Shown piece by piece: positions 60,726 to 64,000 of a DNA stretch of 64,000 nt (positions within the stretch are counted from its first letter, which is position 1; each line of letters starts with the position of its first letter). Under the pieces are notes generated by a model, which worked only from the letters and a program-made list of their open reading frames with translations, was not told the origin of the DNA and did not search any database. The stretch is from NCBI RefSeq assembly GCF_002866065.1, contig NZ_LNJZ01000005.1:292144-356143 (forward strand), in the 5' to 3' direction. The position numbers and the translations under genes are program-made. The DNA is from Thiopseudomonas denitrificans. GTDB taxonomy: Bacteria; Pseudomonadota; Gammaproteobacteria; Pseudomonadales; Pseudomonadaceae.

Positions 60726-61748
60726 TTATTCAGTTACCTGTTGCGTTTTGCTGGCTGAAAAATAAAACCCCTCATCCGGCAGTTTGCCACCCACCGATGC
60801 CGGCTGGCGTTTCAGCAATACCTGATAAAAAGCCTCCAGCTCGCTACGGGCTGCAGAGGCGGTGGCGTAATGGTTGTTTTGGTGCTGCAGGGCATCGGCC
60901 ACGGCTTCGGGCATCAGCAGTTTGATCTGGGCTGCCACTTCCTTGCCGCAGGCTTCGGCGTTGTCGATGCACCACTGGTTGGCACGGGCATAGGCCGCTT
61001 CGAAGGCGCTGACCAGTTGCGCATTGTTGGCCGTCTCGCCCAGCACGGTGATGCCGGCCTGGGGAATGCGTGCTTCGGTGCTCATCAGGCGGCCCCATTC
61101 CTGTTGCAGGTCGACGCTGCGGTGCAGTTCGGGCGCGATGATGGAAACCGGGAAAGATTTGGTCTTGCGCAGCGCCATGGATACCGCCGGCTCGGCCAGC
61201 AGGGCATGGTTGACGCGACGGGTGATCAGCAGCTGCATGGCATCCATCGGCGTGGCGCTGTAGTTCAGCTTGAAGTCCCGCCTGGGGTCAATGCCCTGTT
61301 TTTCTGCCAGATGGGTGAAGACGATGTCCGGCATGTCGGCGCGAAACGGAATGGCGATTTCCTCGCCCTTGAAGTCGGCCAGGGTTTTCTTGTCGGCATC
61401 ACGCGAGATCATCCACAGCACGCCCCACTGCGACACGTTGATCAGCTTCAGGGGGACGCCACGGTTATACAGGTTGGCCGCCACGTTGGTGGGTGCGGCC
61501 AGAAAGTCGGCCTTGCCGGACAGGGTCAGGGCGCGCAGCTGGTCGGGGTTGCTCCACAGGACAAACTCGGTCTCTTCGGCGATATCGGCCAGCCCGTTGC
61601 TGGCAACCAGGTGGATCAGTGCATTGGAAACGCCGGCCGCCGGCCCGGCCAGTGTCAGTTTCTTGACCGGCAGCCCGCTCTGGGCCCACGCAAAAGAAGA
61701 CAGCAGGCAGGCGCAAAGGATGACATGGATACGGGCCCAAAAAGCCAT
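60726..61748 (-). CDS. ABC transporter substrate-binding protein (NMT1/SsuA-like)
   Basis: 340-residue periplasmic binding protein. Signal peptide about 1-22 (MAFWARIHVILCACLLSSFAWAQ), then an NMT1/THI5-like fold (KLTLAGPAAGVSNALIHLVA, LAAPTNVAANLYNRGVPLKL, HALLAEPAVSMAL). AAGGAAG precedes the ATG at 61746-61748. It is first in the order binding protein, permease, ATPase, nnrS. Substrate not known. Confidence 0.87.
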   Translation of the reverse strand: MAFWARIHVILCACLLSSFAWAQSGLPVKKLTLAGPAAGVSNALIHLVASNGLADIAEETEFVLWSNPDQLRALTLSGKADFLAAPTNVAANLYNRGVPLKLINVSQWGVLWMISRDADKKTLADFKGEEIAIPFRADMPDIVFTHLAEKQGIDPRRDFKLNYSATPMDAMQLLITRRVNHALLAEPAVSMALRKTKSFPVSIIAPELHRSVDLQQEWGRLMSTEARIPQAGITVLGETANNAQLVSAFEAAYARANQWCIDNAEACGKEVAAQIKLLMPEAVADALQHQNNHYATASAARSELEAFYQVLLKRQPASVGGKLPDEGFYFSASKTQQVTE

Positions 61749-62046
61749 GGCTGCTTCCTTGTTGAGAACGGTTTGCATCAGTATATGGGCAGGTAAACAA
61801 TTAGCAAGCGGATAGCATGATACCGATCAACTTTTTGCAAGTGATATTGATTATTGTTTGTGTGGTGTTCCGGCTTTTACATTTACGCAGCACCCTGGTG
61901 GTCATCTGCCGGGCTGCAAGTGTCTGCAGCCAGCTGTTTGTATGAACCGTGCGGCAGAGACCAAACAAAAGCCCCGGCTGCTGGTAAACTGGCGTCATTC
62001 GATCAACTGGCAGGCACGGCCTGGAAAATCCACACGGGAAACGATT

Positions 62047-63585
62047 TTGCTCACTACATCATGGACCCTGCAAGCCTGGATGTTGCTGGCGGGCGGGCTC
62101 GGTATTGCGGTACTGGCAGGGCTGCTAAGCGCGGTGCTGCAGGGTGGGCGCATGCGCCAGCTATTGCTGCAACTGCAGGACAGCCGCCTGCAGGCAAACA
62201 GCCACGAACATCAGCTGGCCCGGGCCTCGGCCGAGGTCGAGCGGCTGGAGTGGGAGCTGGATGAAGCCCGCGAACAGGTGCAGCACCAGCAGCGCCAGGG
62301 CCAGCAATACCTGCAGCAGCACCACGCAAGCGAAAAACAGCTGGAAGCGCTGCGCGAGCGCTATCGGGCAGTATATGGCCAGTTGGAACAGACACGCTCA
62401 CAGCTGCAGCAGGAACAGCAGGCCTGTCAGGCCATGCAGGACAGGCAGCAGCAGATGGCCACCGAGCATGCCGAGCTGAAAACCAGCCTGCAGGCGCGGG
62501 AAGAGCATTTCCAGCAACAGCTGCAGCAGCTGGATGACAGCCGCCAGTTGCTGGCAAAGGAGTTTGAAAACCTGGCCAACCGCATCTTCGAGGAAAAGGG
62601 CAAGGCGTTTACGCAAACCAGCCAGGCCGGTATCGACAGCCTGCTCAAGCCCTTTCGTGAACAGATCGACGGTTTCCAGAGGCGGGTCAACGAAGTGCAT
62701 GATGCCGCGCTGCAGGGCAACGCCAGTCTGAGCACGGAAATCCGCAAGGTGCTGGAAGCCGGACTGCAGATGAGCACCGATGCCAACAATCTGGTGTCTG
62801 CCCTGAAAGGGGATTCGCAGCAGCGCGGTGCCTGGGGCGAGGCTCAGCTGCAGCGCACCCTGGAGCTGGGCGGGCTGATCGCGGGTGATCATTATGAAGT
62901 GCAGCGCAGTTTTCGTGATGCTGAAGGGCGTCTGAAACAGACGGACTTTCTCATCCGCTTGCCGGACGGCAAGCATCTGGTCATTGACAGCAAGGTGACG
63001 CTGAATGCGTACCAGCAACTGGTTGCGGCACAGGATGCCGAGCAGGGGCAACAGGCGCTGTCGGCGCATTTGCAGGCCGTGCGCCGCCACATTGATGATT
63101 TGGCCGGCAAGGACTATAGCAACTTGCCTGGTGTACACAGCCCGGGATTTGTCCTGATGTTCATGCCGGTCGAGCCGGCGTTTATCGAGGCTCTGCGCCA
63201 TGACAGGACGCTGTTCGAGTACGGGGTGCGCAAGAATGTCGTGCTGGTTTCCCATACCACGCTGATTCCGGTATTGCGCACGGTGTCCAGCCTGTGGATG
63301 CTGGAACGCAGCCAGCAGGAGGCACGGGAGATCAGTGACCGCGCCGGCGATATCTACAATCAGGTGTGTCTGGTCGCCGAGCGGCTGATGCGGCTGGGCA
63401 ATACACTGGGTACGGTCAGCAATCACTACAACAGCGTGGTGACTTCACTGTCCGGGCAGCAGGGGCTGCACGGCAAGGTTGAGCGTTTTGCGCAGCTGTC
63501 GGCACGGGTCAACAAGAACATGCCCGGGCTGGAGCCGCGTCACCTGGATTTTGAAACCGGCCGTCTGCAGCTGGATGAGTCCTGA
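62047..63585 (+). CDS. rmuC: DNA recombination protein RmuC
   Basis: 512 residues by this start. An N-terminal membrane anchor (LQAWMLLAGGLGIAVLAGLL) is followed by a long coiled coil (about 35-190) and a PD-(D/E)XK-like nuclease core from about 270 (RGAWGEAQLQRTLELGGLIA, TDFLIRLPDGKHLVIDSKVT, GVHSPGFVLMFMPVEPAFIE). The TTG at 62047 keeps the whole anchor; ATG at 62080 and an ATG at 61942 are alternatives. RmuC limits inversions and recombination at short repeats. Confidence 0.9.
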   Translation: MLTTSWTLQAWMLLAGGLGIAVLAGLLSAVLQGGRMRQLLLQLQDSRLQANSHEHQLARASAEVERLEWELDEAREQVQHQQRQGQQYLQQHHASEKQLEALRERYRAVYGQLEQTRSQLQQEQQACQAMQDRQQQMATEHAELKTSLQAREEHFQQQLQQLDDSRQLLAKEFENLANRIFEEKGKAFTQTSQAGIDSLLKPFREQIDGFQRRVNEVHDAALQGNASLSTEIRKVLEAGLQMSTDANNLVSALKGDSQQRGAWGEAQLQRTLELGGLIAGDHYEVQRSFRDAEGRLKQTDFLIRLPDGKHLVIDSKVTLNAYQQLVAAQDAEQGQQALSAHLQAVRRHIDDLAGKDYSNLPGVHSPGFVLMFMPVEPAFIEALRHDRTLFEYGVRKNVVLVSHTTLIPVLRTVSSLWMLERSQQEAREISDRAGDIYNQVCLVAERLMRLGNTLGTVSNHYNSVVTSLSGQQGLHGKVERFAQLSARVNKNMPGLEPRHLDFETGRLQLDES

Positions 63586-63764
63586 GCAGTCCGCTGCCGG
63601 ATGTCATGGCAGCGCTGCAGCTGTCCCGTGAAAACACGGACGGATTTTATCGGTTGACGCTGGTCGGGCCTGCTGGCGTATCATGGGGCCGAGGTTTGAC
63701 AGGAGCGAGCGCCTGCAGTCGGGCGTTTGCAATCAGAGTAGCCTGCTAGAAAGAGGGTGACGCC

Positions 63765-64000
63765 ATGATTACCGCAACTCCCCGCATGACCAACCTGTTT
63801 TTGCAGCTGGGTCTTGATTCGAGCCAGGAAGGAATCGAGCGCTTCTTGCTGGAAAATGAACTGCCTGAGGACGTGCATATTCTGGAGGCTCCGTTCTGGA
63901 GCGAGTCCCAGGTTGAACTGCTGCGTGAACTGCTGTGTGCTGATGCCAACTGGTCGCTGGTGGTTGACCAGCTCAGCGAAGCGCTGCGTGCTTGCGTGTG
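63765..64000 (+). CDS. DUF2789 family protein (reaches the window end)
   Basis: 78 codons are visible from the ATG at 63765, preceded by AGAGGGTG: MITATPRMTNLFLQLGLDSS, IERFLLENELPEDVHILEAP, LCADANWSLVVDQLSEALRA. The helical MTNLFxQLGL start and the length match DUF2789 (about 77 residues). The last bases TG would make a TGA stop if the next base is A. Function unknown. Confidence 0.8.
   Translation, partial: MITATPRMTNLFLQLGLDSSQEGIERFLLENELPEDVHILEAPFWSESQVELLRELLCADANWSLVVDQLSEALRACV

Noticed and set aside
61858-62046. Upstream in-frame extension of RmuC
   Set aside because: The added residues are Cys- and Pro-rich, precede the membrane anchor and do not fit the family; starts at 62047 or 62080 are more likely.

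Overview
The window reads as a chromosomal segment of a gammaproteobacterium in or near the Pseudomonadales. The first 12.4 kb (recN, grpE-dnaK-dnaJ, dapB, carA, a LysE-type exporter, carB, greA, a DUF4149-like membrane gene) matches, from memory, the Pseudomonas aeruginosa gene order. The block at 39.8-46 kb (fliC, flaG, fliD, two fliS-like genes, fliT-like, fleQ) also follows the Pseudomonas flagellar order. No species can be named from the sequence alone.

Layout. 1-12.4 kb: core housekeeping genes. RecN has a LexA box, the grpE operon has a sigma-32 promoter facing the other way, and carA has a leader with a terminator-like hairpin. 12.7-41 kb: two flagellin genes in the same orientation bracket about 26 kb of accessory DNA. 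This DNA holds a three-domain glycosyltransferase, two damaged toxin-antitoxin loci (one split by an IS630-family element), a CDP-glycerol gene pair, a cluster of AAA/PD-(D/E)XK, TOTE-type primase-helicase and AlbA/HATPase genes, a truncated UDP-glucose dehydrogenase, an AT-rich glycan operon on the minus strand, and rmlACDB. 41-46 kb: flagellar filament cap, chaperones and the master regulator FleQ. 46-64 kb: core and accessory metabolism (YheU, Na+/H+ antiporter, ferredoxin-NADP reductase, RlmG, LigA, NAD(P)HX dehydratase, a Fur-controlled TonB receptor, NhaD, an ABC transporter with NnrS, RmuC, DUF2789).

How it fits together. The genes between the flagellins probably build and attach a glycan to flagellin. 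RmlA/B/C/D make dTDP-sugars. The DegT aminotransferase, FkbM and TylF-like methyltransferases and ATP-grasp/HAD protein would modify sugars. GT2 enzymes would transfer them, and the TagD/TagF-like pair could add glycerol phosphate. This assignment rests on position and family; no product can be read from the sequence. The three-gene cluster at 21.6-27.6 kb looks like genome-defence or conflict cargo dropped into the same hot spot.

Two dispersed palindromic repeat families mark intergenic DNA. One is a short REP-like palindrome with core GTGCGAATTTATTCGCAC, nine copies, some grouped. The other is an approximately 90-110 bp cloverleaf-like element, three copies, whose outer arms differ in sequence from copy to copy but always pair.
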